Positions 1-9,000 of a stretch of 42,302 bases of DNA are shown in pieces. The translations under genes were made by a program, and so were the position numbers. The stretch's first letter is position 1, and every line of letters starts with the position of its first letter. The stretch comes from Phycisphaerae bacterium (lineage in GTDB: Bacteria; Planctomycetota; Phycisphaerae; Sedimentisphaerales; Anaerobacaceae), in the NCBI GenBank assembly GCA_028714255.1, contig JAQTMR010000019.1:1-42302 (forward strand), given 5' to 3'. Under the pieces are notes generated by a model that saw only the letters and a program-made list of their open reading frames with translations, was not told the DNA's origin and did no database searches.

Positions 1-1
1 A

Positions 2-1321
2 TTTGCTGGTTCCATATCGGGCAGATTGCTGGATGCTCAATCGGCGGAACCTATTGTCGGTATCGAAGTAACTTATTGGAACGAGGCCGAATCTTTCTGG
101 ACGAATGATGTGACCGATTCTGACGGCAGTTTCCTGCTGGATAGTTTGCCCGAAGGTTTTGCCGAAATAAAAGCATGTCCTGAGATTAATACGGGATATG
201 CTTACCAGCCATCGGATTGCAGACAAGTCTATTTGGCCGAAGGGCAGAGCAAAAGCGGACAGATAATTACTCTGCAAAAAGGCGCACTTGTTCAGGGCTA
301 TATCAAAGATGTGAATATGACATCTATGGCGGAGGTGGAATACGACTGCGATGGAATATACTGCAGCGACGATGGTGTTACCGATACAAACGGAATGTAC
401 CAGATAAGACTTCCTTTTGGTCAATATGTAATCAGCCTGTACGAAGAAAACTACAACGATTTTAATCAGCGCATAACTGTAACAGATGTCAGTCAGACAA
501 CCGATGTAAACGATATCATAGTCTATTCCGCAGGCAATGGCGCAACAATATCCGGAACCGTTACTAATCCGGGCAGTTATTCTTATGAAGGTGGTTTTTC
601 TGTAGTGGCTATCAAGGCTGGAACGGTAATAAATGCTGATAGTATACACATGTTAAGGGGTGTCGGTGAGGATTTCCTGGCTGTGCCTGGTGCATTTACA
701 ATCAGTGCGCTGCCGACAGATATAAATTGTGATATTTACCTTGTAATCAATCAGGATACAGGCAGTGACAGGGAGGTTGCCGTTATTCACGATGTTCAGT
801 ATGATGTATCAGCCGGAACTTCCGATGTGGACCTGCTCTGCGTTCTGCAAAGCAGTTCCGTTATTGGCCGTGTGATAAATGAAGATTCTCAGCCGGTTCT
901 TGGTGCGGTGGTTGTATTAAACGACCAGACCACAGGGGCTTTTGCGGGTTTCATTGATGCGGATGAACAAGGCGATTACATAATTCAAAATGTTCCGGCC
1001 GGGACATATACTTTTACCGCGGTTCACAGCAGATATCTGAACACGTCGGTCATCGTACAAGTCACCGATGACGTACCCGTCAATGTGGATGCGATTGTAA
1101 TGCCATATGCCGCTCAAAAAGAAGGGCCAGACCTCAACGGCAATGGTACCGTGAATATGTCGGACTTTGCAATTTTTGCCAACCAGTGGATGCAATCCGG
1201 TTCATTGGAATCTAATTTTAACCAGCAGGGAGTTGTGGATTTTAACGACCTCATCAGGCTTGCTGAAAATTGGCTCGGTGAATCTATCTGGCACTATGTT
1301 GTTGGTATAACACCTTATTAA
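2..1321 (+). CDS. Secreted surface protein with carboxypeptidase-regulatory-like repeats and C-terminal dockerin-type repeat (5' partial)
   Basis: The frame is open to the left edge, so the true start lies outside; the first in-frame TTG is at 26. The visible part is a chain of beta-sandwich carboxypeptidase-regulatory-like (CarboxypepD_reg) units, recognisable by the recurring pattern G-x-(I/V)-x-G followed by V-x-(D/N) and G-x-Y, near the left edge and around residues 90, 170 and 280 of the visible part. The end is a dockerin-like pair of calcium-binding motifs, DLNGNGTVNMSDFAIFANQW followed by a second copy with VDFNDLIRLAENWL. Dockerin-type ends of this kind are common on secreted planctomycete proteins that carry no cellulosome. 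Extracellular location is inferred. The ligand or role is unknown. Confidence 0.8.
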   Translation, partial: FAGSISGRLLDAQSAEPIVGIEVTYWNEAESFWTNDVTDSDGSFLLDSLPEGFAEIKACPEINTGYAYQPSDCRQVYLAEGQSKSGQIITLQKGALVQGYIKDVNMTSMAEVEYDCDGIYCSDDGVTDTNGMYQIRLPFGQYVISLYEENYNDFNQRITVTDVSQTTDVNDIIVYSAGNGATISGTVTNPGSYSYEGGFSVVAIKAGTVINADSIHMLRGVGEDFLAVPGAFTISALPTDINCDIYLVINQDTGSDREVAVIHDVQYDVSAGTSDVDLLCVLQSSSVIGRVINEDSQPVLGAVVVLNDQTTGAFAGFIDADEQGDYIIQNVPAGTYTFTAVHSRYLNTSVIVQVTDDVPVNVDAIVMPYAAQKEGPDLNGNGTVNMSDFAIFANQWMQSGSLESNFNQQGVVDFNDLIRLAENWLGESIWHYVVGITPY

Positions 1322-1448
1322 AACATAACCGCTCGGATAGTGTTTTTCTCCTGAATTTTTATTTTTGCGTTTTGATTTTCAATTTATCTTCTCATCGCAA
1401 TGGTTACAGTTGACATTTCACACCGGCTGACAGTATAGTAGCCGAGTT

Positions 1449-2051
1449 ATGAGCAATGTTTACACTGAATCCCTGAATAGCCTGATAGAAGAGTTCGGCA
1501 GGTTGCCGGGCATCGGCCCGAAAACCGCCGAACGGCTGGCTTTTTACATATTAAAGGCCCAGCCCGCCGAAGCTATGGCACTTGCCAAAGCTATCAGCGA
1601 CGTCAAAACTAAAATCAGACGCTGCGAAATCTGCTACAATTATTCGGAGGATAAAATCTGCGAAATCTGCTCCGACCACCGGCGTGACAGCGGTATTATC
1701 TGCGTCGTCGAGCAGCCGAAAGACGTAATTGCCCTGGAAAAAACCGGCTCCTGCAAATGGGTCTATCACGTTCTCGGCGGCCACATCGCACCGCTCGAAG
1801 GGGTTGAGCCGGGCAATTTGACTATCGAGCAGCTTGTTGCAAGGGTCCGCAAGGGCGAGGTCAAAGAAATAATAATGGCGACCAATCCGAATATGGCCGG
1901 CGACGGCACATCTCTTTACATAAACTCGCTGTTAAAAGATGCCGGCGTGAAAATCACAAGACTGGCAAGGGGGCTGCCCACAGGCAGCACTATCGAGTAT
2001 GCAAACGGTAAAATGCTTACCGACGCTATAATCGGCAGGCAGCAGCTATAA
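1449..2051 (+). CDS. recR: Recombination mediator protein RecR
   Basis: 200 residues, the normal RecR length. An N-terminal helix-hairpin-helix (FGRLPGIGPKTAERLAFYIL, about residues 16-35) is followed by a four-cysteine zinc finger (C59, C62, C71, C74) and a Toprim domain beginning at ICVVEQPKDV, with the family's GGHIAPLEGV motif near 111-120. RecR works with RecO (and RecF) to load RecA onto gapped single-stranded DNA. The dnaX-ybaB-recR arrangement often seen elsewhere is not visible here: upstream is a secreted protein gene, with a 127-bp gap and no clear terminator. ATG start at 1449. Confidence 0.97.
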   Translation: MSNVYTESLNSLIEEFGRLPGIGPKTAERLAFYILKAQPAEAMALAKAISDVKTKIRRCEICYNYSEDKICEICSDHRRDSGIICVVEQPKDVIALEKTGSCKWVYHVLGGHIAPLEGVEPGNLTIEQLVARVRKGEVKEIIMATNPNMAGDGTSLYINSLLKDAGVKITRLARGLPTGSTIEYANGKMLTDAIIGRQQL

Positions 2052-2117
2052 TAATTTTCATCTCCCGGACGTATTAATCCTTAACCTTCCGAATTGCCTG
2101 AATTTTTCGCGGATTTA

Positions 2118-2126
2118 TGGTATAAT
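2118..2126 (+). promoter_or_regulatory. Extended -10 promoter before rpoN
   Basis: TGGTATAAT is an extended -10 element (TGn plus TATAAT) with only a weak -35 candidate (TGAATT at 2099). It would start a transcript near 2133 with a leader of about 100 nt before rpoN. Assigned by consensus only. Confidence 0.4.
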
Positions 2127-2232
2127 AAACCCGGTTGGAGATTTCTCAAAGCTGTAATTTAATAGTATATTTTAGTTATAGACATTTTTAGCGGCTCATA
2201 GTTATCGGGTGCAAGAGGTTTTGGGTGAATTT

Positions 2233-3705
2233 ATGAAATTCGGAATGGAAGCACAAATGCGGATGGACCAGCGGATGGTGTTGGCTCCCCGTATGATTCA
2301 GTCGATGGAGATTCTCCAGCTCTCAATCCTCGCTCTTCAGGAAAGAATAGAGCAGGAGCTTAACAGCAATCCCGTTCTGGAAATGACGGAGCCGTCAAAT
2401 CCCGAGGATATCGGCCCGGTTGACCAGCAGCCTCGGGATGATATTGGCGAAAGGGTTTTAGTTGTCGATACCGACAACGATAAAGCCAAAGACTTTGAAC
2501 GCCTTAATAGTCTTGACGATGATTACGGCGATTATATGAGACAGAGCGGGACCTTTCATCGCCGGGGTAATAATGACGAGCCGGACAAAAAATTCGAGGC
2601 AATAAGCAATACTGCTGCTCCGCCTCAATCACTGCACGACTATCTGACGGAACAATGGCAAATGGTCGAGGCTGAAGACGGAATAAAAAAAGCCGGCATC
2701 GCCATTATAGATTATATCGACGAAAAAGGGTATCTGGCTGTTCGGCTGGAGCAGTTGTATAACAAGGACAAAGCCGATTTTACTCTTGATGATTTAAAGC
2801 AGGCCCTGCAGCTTGTGCAAAAGCTCGAACCTATGGGCGTCGGCGCACGCGACCTGCGGGAGTGCCTGCTTATCCAGATGGCGCAAAACGGTAATGATAT
2901 GAGCTTTGAGCAGCGTCTGGTTTCCGAACATATGGATGAATTGCTCGAAAATCACCTGCCGGATATTGCCAGGAAGATGAATTGCAGCATTGAAGAAATC
3001 AACCGGGCCATTGAACGCATGAGCAAGCTCGACACGTCACCCGGCCTGCAAATCGGAGGAGACCACAACCATCCTATTATCGCTGACGTAATAGTGCAAT
3101 CTGCGGATGATTCGGACGACTATTCCGTGCGGCTGGCTGATTCGAGTTTGCCGGCCTTGAGAGTAAACAGCTACTATGCAAAAATGGCGAAAGATGCCAA
3201 GGTTAATGAAAAAACAAAGACGTTTTTGCAAAATAATATCCAGTCCGCTCAATGGATTATAGATGCAATCGAGCAGCGAAAGAATACATTGCTTAAAGTT
3301 GCGGGGGCGGTGGTCAAATTCCAGCGTGATTTTTTCGAAAAAGGCCAGTTGTATCTTAAACCACTGCCGATGTCGAAAGTCGCCGATGAGGTCGGTGTGC
3401 ATCTGGCGACCGTATCCCGTGCCGTCGCCGGCAAATATATTCAGTGCTCGTGGGGGATATTGCCGCTGCGGAAGTTCTTCAGCGGCGGCACCGAGGGCGC
3501 CGAAGGCCAGGAACACAGCTGGGAGGCCATAAGGGGAAAATTGCAGCAGATTATAGATGCTGAAGATAAAAGCAAACCTTTCAGTGATGACCAGATACGT
3601 AAAAAATTAGTCGAGGCCGGTATAGAAAATCTGGCCAGACGAACCGTCGCAAAGTATCGCAAGCTGCTTAACATCCCATCCGCGAGATTCAGGAAAAAGT
3701 ATTAA
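2233..3705 (+). CDS. rpoN: RNA polymerase sigma-54 factor RpoN
   Basis: The alternative sigma factor that directs RNA polymerase to -24/-12 promoters and needs AAA+ activators to open them. The N-terminal activator-interacting domain shows Q-rich helices (MIQSMEILQLS). The core-binding region follows an acidic linker. The DNA-binding helix-turn-helix is at VADEVGVHLATVSRAVAGKY, and the diagnostic RpoN box ARRTVAKYRKLLNIPSARFR lies at the C-terminus. An in-frame GTG lies at 2209; I prefer the ATG at 2233 because the protein then begins like family members, though neither start has a strong ribosome binding site. About 490 residues, normal for the family. Convergent with the next gene, with one base between the stops. 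Confidence 0.96.
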   Translation: MKFGMEAQMRMDQRMVLAPRMIQSMEILQLSILALQERIEQELNSNPVLEMTEPSNPEDIGPVDQQPRDDIGERVLVVDTDNDKAKDFERLNSLDDDYGDYMRQSGTFHRRGNNDEPDKKFEAISNTAAPPQSLHDYLTEQWQMVEAEDGIKKAGIAIIDYIDEKGYLAVRLEQLYNKDKADFTLDDLKQALQLVQKLEPMGVGARDLRECLLIQMAQNGNDMSFEQRLVSEHMDELLENHLPDIARKMNCSIEEINRAIERMSKLDTSPGLQIGGDHNHPIIADVIVQSADDSDDYSVRLADSSLPALRVNSYYAKMAKDAKVNEKTKTFLQNNIQSAQWIIDAIEQRKNTLLKVAGAVVKFQRDFFEKGQLYLKPLPMSKVADEVGVHLATVSRAVAGKYIQCSWGILPLRKFFSGGTEGAEGQEHSWEAIRGKLQQIIDAEDKSKPFSDDQIRKKLVEAGIENLARRTVAKYRKLLNIPSARFRKKY

Positions 3706-3706
3706 C

Positions 3707-4249
3707 CTATTTGTCGGTTTCGTGTTCGGCGTTCTTCCTGCGTTTCAATAATTTCAGAGTGATAATCCCGCCAATGAAAATGCAAAGGATGAGAATCAGC
3801 CATTTAACTTTGGAATTTGACGGTGGTGGCGGTGACGACGGCGGTGTTGCTTTTTTTTTCTCCGGGACTGAGGTATCTGTATCCGGCTTATGCGGCTGGC
3901 ACAACATCCCGGTAATCTTGTCGTTGTTATCCAGCCAAATAATCATATCTGCAGCTCCGCGTTCGCAGTACGCAACAAAAATTAGCTGTCCCAGGTCCCT
4001 TCGCAGATTGTCAATCCGGACGATTTTGCCGTGTTGGGCTAACAGATTGTCTAAGAGCCGTCTGCGACTATCGTCACCTGTTATCGGCGGGTCAAAATCC
4101 ATTCCAATAAGCTCGTAGTTTTGCTCATTGACGGACTTAACCATTCTATTGACAATTTCCTCGCTTTTTTCAGTTGGCTTATCTTCAGCAAGGGCCGGGG
4201 ATAAACTAAAACTAAATGCACAAATAGCTATAAGAACGAACTTTCTCAT
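3707..4249 (-). CDS. Hypothetical exported protein with C-terminal membrane anchor
   Basis: I do not recognise the family. From the ATG at 4249, preceded by an AGGAG ribosome binding site, it begins with a signal peptide (MRKFVLIAICAFSFSLSPALA). About 110 residues of soluble domain follow, then a Lys/Pro/Ser-rich linker and a C-terminal transmembrane helix (VKWLILILCIFIGGIITL) with a positively charged tail. The frame stays open a further 40 codons upstream, but that extension has no binding site and places residues before the signal peptide, so it was rejected. About 180 residues. The layout resembles small periplasmic proteins tethered to the inner membrane. Confidence 0.7.
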   Translation of the reverse strand: MRKFVLIAICAFSFSLSPALAEDKPTEKSEEIVNRMVKSVNEQNYELIGMDFDPPITGDDSRRRLLDNLLAQHGKIVRIDNLRRDLGQLIFVAYCERGAADMIIWLDNNDKITGMLCQPHKPDTDTSVPEKKKATPPSSPPPPSNSKVKWLILILCIFIGGIITLKLLKRRKNAEHETDK

Positions 4250-4404
4250 TATTAAGTCTCCTAAAAAATAAACATTGAATTTATAAAAATAACAAATAAT
4301 CGTCAAGTAAAATATACGCTGTTTTCCATAACAAACAGCTATATAAGGACTCCAATCGGGGTATCGCAAGAAATAGGAAAAACAAAAACTTTGATTTAAT
4401 CCGA

Positions 4405-4440
4405 ACTATATATTACTATATGAGTATATAGTCATATAGT
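4405..4440. promoter_or_regulatory. Nested inverted repeats upstream of arsR, probable ArsR operator
   Basis: The sequence holds ACTATATGA at 4415-4423 and its exact reverse complement TCATATAGT at 4432-4440. Inside it is a second perfect pair, ACTATAT and ATATAGT (4415-4421 and 4426-4432). An extra ACTATA at 4405 repeats the arm. ArsR/SmtB repressors typically bind imperfect palindromes of this AT-rich kind. It lies 22 bases before the arsR start, so a bound repressor would block its own promoter. Confidence 0.65.
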
Positions 4441-4461
4441 TTGGGTTTTTGAGGTTTTACT

Positions 4462-4791
4462 ATGTTGAACAAACAGAGAAAGATACTATTCGAGAAACAG
4501 GCGGAGATTGCAAAGGCGATAGCACATCCGCTGCGGATAGCGATACTTGATTTTCTGAAAAACAAAGAACAGTGCGTTTGTGATATAGCTGCTTACGTCG
4601 GCTCGGAGCAGTCGAATGTATCCCGGCATCTTTCGGTGATGGCCAAAGCAGGGGTGCTGGATTGCCGCAAGGATGGACTAAAGGTTATCTATAAATTAAA
4701 GACCCCCTGTATTCTCGATTGTTTTTCGTGCATAACGACCTGTTTGAAACAGCAGGCAGATGAAAATGTAAAGTTTTTGAGAGCCATCTGA
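4462..4791 (+). CDS. arsR: ArsR/SmtB-family metalloregulator
   Basis: 109-residue winged-helix repressor, the usual ArsR size. The recognition helix lies at SEQSNVSRHLSVMAKAGVL. The classical ELCVCD-type metal box is present as EQCVCD (C38, C40), and a second cysteine cluster stands at the C-terminus (C83, C87, C90, C94). Trivalent arsenic or antimony binding would release it from the operator just upstream. Its stop is one base from the permease start, so it is the first gene of the ars operon. Which cysteine set is the sensor cannot be told from sequence: ArsR proteins have evolved several site geometries. Confidence 0.9.
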   Translation: MLNKQRKILFEKQAEIAKAIAHPLRIAILDFLKNKEQCVCDIAAYVGSEQSNVSRHLSVMAKAGVLDCRKDGLKVIYKLKTPCILDCFSCITTCLKQQADENVKFLRAI

Positions 4792-4792
4792 A

Positions 4793-5965
4793 ATGAGCAT
4801 AAAAACTGAAAGCAAAAAATTGGTTTTAATCGCTGCGGTCTTTTTGGTTTTCTACTTTTTACCTGTCGGGGCTGGCCGATTCGATAATGCTGTAATGCAG
4901 TCTTTACTGCTTGTCAAATGGTATGCGCGGGAACACGTACTTTTGTGCCTTGTGCCTGCTTTTTTCATAGCGGGGGCAATTTCAGTTTTCGTAAGCCAGG
5001 CGTCGGTTATGAAATACCTCGGCGCCAAGGCAAATAAAGTATTGGCATACAGCGTTGCAAGTGTATCAGGGACTGTTCTTGCGGTCTGCTCGTGCACGGT
5101 TCTGCCGTTATTCGCCGGCATTTATAAAATGGGTGCCGGTCTTGGGCCTGCCACTGCGTTTTTGTATTCCGGTCCGGCGATAAACGTTCTTGCGATTATT
5201 CTGACGGCGAGGGTACTTGGTTTTGAGCTTGGCGTTGCAAGGGCGGTCGGGGCGATTGTGTTCAGTGTAGTAATAGGCCTGTCTATGCATTTGATATATC
5301 GAAAAGAAGAAAATCAAAAGGCAGAAGATGCCGCGGTAATGCCGGACGACCGAAAGAGCAGGCCGTTGTGGAAGAATGGTTTGTATTTCGCTTCGATGGT
5401 TGGTGTTCTGGTTTTTGCCAACTGGGCCAAACCGATTGAATCTGCCGGGGCGTGGTCTGCGATTTATTCGGCGAAGTGGATTGTTACCGGTGTTTTTCTC
5501 GCGGCATTGATATTTTTTCTTTTTCTCTGGTTCAGTAAAAAGGATTTGGCCGAGTGGACTGGCGCAACGTGGGGTTTTACCAAACAGATTCTGCCTTTAC
5601 TTCTGGCGGGTGTTCTTGTCGCAGGTTTTCTGCTGGGTACGCCTAAAGGCGAGGGGGTTATACCGTCAAAATGGGTTTCAGCCGCTGTCGGCGGCAATTC
5701 GATATGGGCGAATTTGTTCGCTTCGGTGGCGGGGGCTTTTATGTACTTTGCGACGCTGACGGAGGTGCCGATAGTTCAGGGGCTTGTATTAGCTGGTATG
5801 GGAAAGGGGCCTGCACTTGCGCTGCTGCTCGCGGGGCCGGCATTAAGCTTGCCGAATATGCTGGTTATTCGTTCGATTATGGGGACACAAAAGACAATTG
5901 TATTTGTAACGCTGGTTATTGTGATGGCGACGATTTCAGGGATGCTTTTCGGGACATTTTTTTAG
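4793..5965 (+). CDS. arsP: ArsP-type permease (two-domain DUF318 permease), probable organoarsenical efflux
   Basis: 390-residue inner-membrane protein with about ten hydrophobic segments in two repeated halves, each carrying a GP-rich motif (LYSGPAINVLAI; LLAGPALSLPNML). The conserved cysteine motif CSCTVLP (C99, C101) matches the ArsP permease family, whose characterised members export trivalent methylated and aromatic arsenicals. Placement directly between arsR and arsM fits that substrate. The same permease superfamily also moves other metals, so the substrate remains an inference from context. Confidence 0.8.
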   Translation: MSIKTESKKLVLIAAVFLVFYFLPVGAGRFDNAVMQSLLLVKWYAREHVLLCLVPAFFIAGAISVFVSQASVMKYLGAKANKVLAYSVASVSGTVLAVCSCTVLPLFAGIYKMGAGLGPATAFLYSGPAINVLAIILTARVLGFELGVARAVGAIVFSVVIGLSMHLIYRKEENQKAEDAAVMPDDRKSRPLWKNGLYFASMVGVLVFANWAKPIESAGAWSAIYSAKWIVTGVFLAALIFFLFLWFSKKDLAEWTGATWGFTKQILPLLLAGVLVAGFLLGTPKGEGVIPSKWVSAAVGGNSIWANLFASVAGAFMYFATLTEVPIVQGLVLAGMGKGPALALLLAGPALSLPNMLVIRSIMGTQKTIVFVTLVIVMATISGMLFGTFF

Positions 5966-5977
5966 CAGGAATCCACT

Positions 5978-6796
5978 ATGGAGCCGAACGAAAAAATAAG
6001 AGAGACCGTCCGTGAAGGATATACAAAAATTGCAAAGGGCAATTCAGGCTGCTGCTGCGGCTCATCATCGCCTGACAAGCTCGCTGCGGGAATAGGTTAT
6101 ACGAACGATGAACTTGAGATTTTGCCTGAAGGTGCGAATATGGGGCTATCCTGCGGCAATCCGACCGCAATCGCAAATCTTAAGTCCGGTCAGGTGGTCC
6201 TTGATTTGGGAAGTGGGGGCGGTTTTGACGTATTCATCGCGGCGAAAAAAGTAGGGCCAAAAGGAAAATCCATCGGTGTAGATATGACGCCGGAAATGAT
6301 AAGCAAGGCAAGGGCTGGCATTTCTAAATTCACTGAAAAAACAGGACTTGATAACGTCGAGTTTCGGCTCGGCGAGATTGAATATCTTCCCGCGGCGGAT
6401 GCGAGCGTCGATGTTGTAATTTCCAATTGCGTAATCAATCTTTCGCCGGACAAACAACAGGTCTGGAATGAGATTGCCCGCGTATTAAAGCCCGGCGGCA
6501 AAGCGTGCGTCTCCGACCTTGCGTTAAAGAAGCCTCTGCCGAAGGATGTCCTTAGGTCTGCCGCTGCGCTGGTAAGCTGTGTCGCCGGTGCGGTTGGCAT
6601 AGACGAAACTATTGAGATGGCCGGTCGGGCGGGCCTTGTTGATATTCAGACAGATGAAAAGGCATATAATATTGATGTAATGGCCGATTGCAGCGACCCG
6701 CTTTACAGGCAGGTTAAAGAATCGTTGCCGCGGGGCGCAAAGCTTAGCGATTATATTGTCAGTGTCAATGTTACTGCGTTCAGGACAAAAGAATAA
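5978..6796 (+). CDS. arsM: Arsenite S-adenosylmethionine methyltransferase ArsM
   Basis: 272 residues. The SAM-binding motif is [20 protein letters not shown] (about 73-92). The arsenic-binding cysteines are C59, C151 and C201; the 50-residue spacing of the last two matches known ArsM enzymes, and an N-terminal GCCCG motif (C25-C27) is also typical. ArsM methylates As(III) stepwise using SAM and reduced thiols. The methylated trivalent products are the type of substrate ArsP exports, so the adjacent genes make a plausible make-and-export pair. Starts 12 bases after arsP with a GCAGGA ribosome binding site. Confidence 0.95.
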   Translation: MEPNEKIRETVREGYTKIAKGNSGCCCGSSSPDKLAAGIGYTNDELEILPEGANMGLSCGNPTAIANLKSGQVVLDLGSGGGFDVFIAAKKVGPKGKSIGVDMTPEMISKARAGISKFTEKTGLDNVEFRLGEIEYLPAADASVDVVISNCVINLSPDKQQVWNEIARVLKPGGKACVSDLALKKPLPKDVLRSAAALVSCVAGAVGIDETIEMAGRAGLVDIQTDEKAYNIDVMADCSDPLYRQVKESLPRGAKLSDYIVSVNVTAFRTKE

Positions 6797-6807
6797 GGAG
6801 TTTTAAT

Positions 6808-7986
6808 ATGATAGAAGGCAAGGCAAGGAAGCTCGGCATTTTTGAGAGGTATCTTACCCTGTGGGTAATTCTTTGCATTGTTATCGGTATTGTTTTAGGA
6901 AAGCTTGCGCCAGGCTTTGCCAAATCTCTCGACGCAATGGCAATATATGTCAACGGCGCACCGGTTGTTTCAATTCCGATAGCGATTTGTCTTTTCTTTA
7001 TGATGTACCCGATAATGGTCAAGATTGATTTCACGGAGGTTCTGAAAGCGGGCAAAAGCGTCAAGCCGGTCGGGCTTACACTTTTTGTCAACTGGGCGAT
7101 AAAGCCATTTACAATGTATGCGATAGCGTTATTGTTTCTGGGCGTTCTGTTCAGGGGATTTATTGGCGCAGATGCGGTTGACCTCGTCAAAATGCCGTTT
7201 GGGTTGGACCTGCCCATCGGCGCTGCTTACGGTGTCGGTACGATAGTTATGGAAAACGGCGTCAAAATGATGCAAGTCCCGCTTTGGCGAAGCTATCTGG
7301 CGGGCTGTATCCTGCTGGGTATCGCGCCTTGCACGGCGATGGTTCTTGTCTGGGGTTATCTTGCAAAAGGCAACGACGGCCATACGCTTATCATGGTGGC
7401 AATCAATTCATTGAGCATGCTGTTTCTGTACGGTCCTTTGGGAGGCTTTCTGCTCGGAGTCGGTCGGCTACCTGTACCGTGGCAGGCGCTGGTTCTTTCG
7501 ATAGCAATATACGTTGCTCTGCCGCTGGTGGCGGGATACTTTTCGAGAAAATGGATTATAGCGGTCAAGGGGCGAAACTGGTTTGAGGAAAAGTTTTTGC
7601 ATTTCCTGACGCCGATTACGATTATAGCTTTACTGATTACTCTTGTGCTGCTGTTTTCATTCAAGGGCGAGATTATTCTGTCTAATCCGCTGACGATACT
7701 CTGGATTGCGATACCGCTGTTTATTCAGACCAATTTAATATTCTGGATAGGATATATCGCCGCGAAAATGTGGAAGTTTAATTACAGGGACGCTGCGCCG
7801 TCGGCTATGATAGGGGCGTCGAATCATTTTGAAGTCGCGATTGCTACGGCGACGATGCTGTTCGGCCTTTCCAGCGGCGCAGCTCTTGCGACGGTTGTCG
7901 GAGTCCTCATCGAAGTGCCTGTAATGCTGATGCTGGTAAAGATATGCCTTAAAACACAAAACTGGTTTGCCGTTCAGGAAGGCTGA
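6808..7986 (+). CDS. acr3: Arsenite efflux transporter of the ACR3 family
   Basis: 392-residue membrane protein with about ten transmembrane helices. Family marks: [20 protein letters not shown] near the N-terminus, [11 protein letters not shown], the catalytic cysteine in [12 protein letters not shown] (C175), and the conserved [14 protein letters not shown] in the C-terminal half. ACR3 expels As(III) by proton antiport. Between the third hydrophobic segment and the cysteine helix there is an extra stretch (about residues 115-165, with a hydrophilic [16 protein letters not shown]) longer than in common ACR3 proteins. A GGAG ribosome binding site precedes the ATG, 11 bases after arsM. Confidence 0.94.
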   Translation: MIEGKARKLGIFERYLTLWVILCIVIGIVLGKLAPGFAKSLDAMAIYVNGAPVVSIPIAICLFFMMYPIMVKIDFTEVLKAGKSVKPVGLTLFVNWAIKPFTMYAIALLFLGVLFRGFIGADAVDLVKMPFGLDLPIGAAYGVGTIVMENGVKMMQVPLWRSYLAGCILLGIAPCTAMVLVWGYLAKGNDGHTLIMVAINSLSMLFLYGPLGGFLLGVGRLPVPWQALVLSIAIYVALPLVAGYFSRKWIIAVKGRNWFEEKFLHFLTPITIIALLITLVLLFSFKGEIILSNPLTILWIAIPLFIQTNLIFWIGYIAAKMWKFNYRDAAPSAMIGASNHFEVAIATATMLFGLSSGAALATVVGVLIEVPVMLMLVKICLKTQNWFAVQEG

Positions 7987-8010
7987 AAATAGATAGAGAG
8001 ATAAGAACAG

Positions 8011-8829
8011 ATGGAGACGGTCACAACATTTCCGAAAGTAGAAGAATTTGAAAGGGCCAGGATTCGTCTTGATTCTTTACACCTGCCTTACCGGGTGATA
8101 TTGCCGAAACCGGCTTATCATCTTGTTGGAGCGCCCGCTCTTGTGATGGAACAGGAGGTTAGAGCCGTTCTTTGCGCCAAAGATTCAAACGAATTTGTCT
8201 ATTCCGGCTGGGTGGACTATATGGCATCGCAAATTCAAGTGCCGGATATAACTCCTCCGGGCTATGTGGAAGATGTTTTCGGCTATGCCTCGATTATGGT
8301 TCTTGCGCCTTGCATAGCCGATTCAGCAAAAATTCGTCTTATAGCTCATATTTCAGGTGACATGGCTGAAGTATTTCCATATCTCAATAGTGATATGCCG
8401 CAGGTCTGCTATAACCGTAATGTGTCGATTGTAACATTTATGGATGGCCATCGAATGGTAGTGCTTTATCCTCGCCGCATCGCAGTCGCCAAGGCCGATG
8501 ACATTATTGATGGCTGGCGCACACTGGAAATGATTCGTTGTCTAATTAACGATATTTGGACCCGCCGCTCCAGCATTGAACCTTCGTATCAGATGCGCAA
8601 GAAGCCACCTGCCTTAGAGATTTACAAACGCCTTCCAGGTACAAATTGTAAGGCCTGTGGCGAAAAGAGCTGTATGTTATTTGCCCTGCAATTGTGGCAG
8701 GGGCAAAAGGTACCTTCTTTGTGCAAACCCGTGTTTGAAGGTAATTTTGTTCATCTCAAAGATGCTCTACTGGAAATCTGTGCCGGCCTGGGGGTGTTAG
8801 AGTCGGCATCGGAGGCAAATCGAATATGA
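8011..8829 (+). CDS. (Fe-S)-binding protein with C-terminal four-cysteine cluster domain
   Basis: 272 residues. The C-terminal part has TNCKACGEKSC followed by a fourth cysteine (C213, C216, C221, C238; C-x2-C-x4-C-x16-C), the PF04060 pattern known from RnfB and corrinoid/Fe-S proteins, which predicts a [4Fe-4S] cluster. The N-terminal 200 residues are not a family I can name; the opening segment (EFERARIRLDSLHLPYRVIL) faintly recalls DUF3343-type putative sulfur/selenium carrier folds. It lies 24 bases after acr3 and overlaps the next gene by four bases, so it belongs to the ars operon. An electron-transfer or metalloid-handling role is inference from position. Confidence 0.75.
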   Translation: METVTTFPKVEEFERARIRLDSLHLPYRVILPKPAYHLVGAPALVMEQEVRAVLCAKDSNEFVYSGWVDYMASQIQVPDITPPGYVEDVFGYASIMVLAPCIADSAKIRLIAHISGDMAEVFPYLNSDMPQVCYNRNVSIVTFMDGHRMVVLYPRRIAVAKADDIIDGWRTLEMIRCLINDIWTRRSSIEPSYQMRKKPPALEIYKRLPGTNCKACGEKSCMLFALQLWQGQKVPSLCKPVFEGNFVHLKDALLEICAGLGVLESASEANRI

Positions 8830-8987
8830 AAGACATTGTCATTACAATTACCACTCAGGAACAAATGGAAATGGAAGCGATATTATTGGATAAAGACGAA
8901 GAGGCCGCCTTGGCTTTTCTAAAAGTGTTGGAAGATCGTATTGAAGCTGTAAACCGTAAACAAATGCGGTCACCACTGGATAAATGA
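8826..8987 (+). CDS. Small hypothetical protein, 53 residues
   Basis: A short reading frame beginning at an ATG that overlaps the preceding stop (ATGA), the classical sign of translational coupling. The product is acidic and probably all helical, beginning MKDIVITITTQEQMEMEAIL and ending RKQMRSPLDK. It has no cysteine, so it is unlikely to bind arsenic itself. A partner or modulator of the upstream Fe-S protein is possible; I do not recognise the family. Confidence 0.65.
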   Translation: MKDIVITITTQEQMEMEAILLDKDEEAALAFLKVLEDRIEAVNRKQMRSPLDK

Positions 8988-9000
8988 AAGAGAGATTCTT

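Noticed and set aside
4250-4369. Forty-codon N-terminal extension of the anchored protein at 3707-4249
   Set aside because: It would place residues before a clear signal peptide and has no ribosome binding site, whereas the ATG at 4249 has one.
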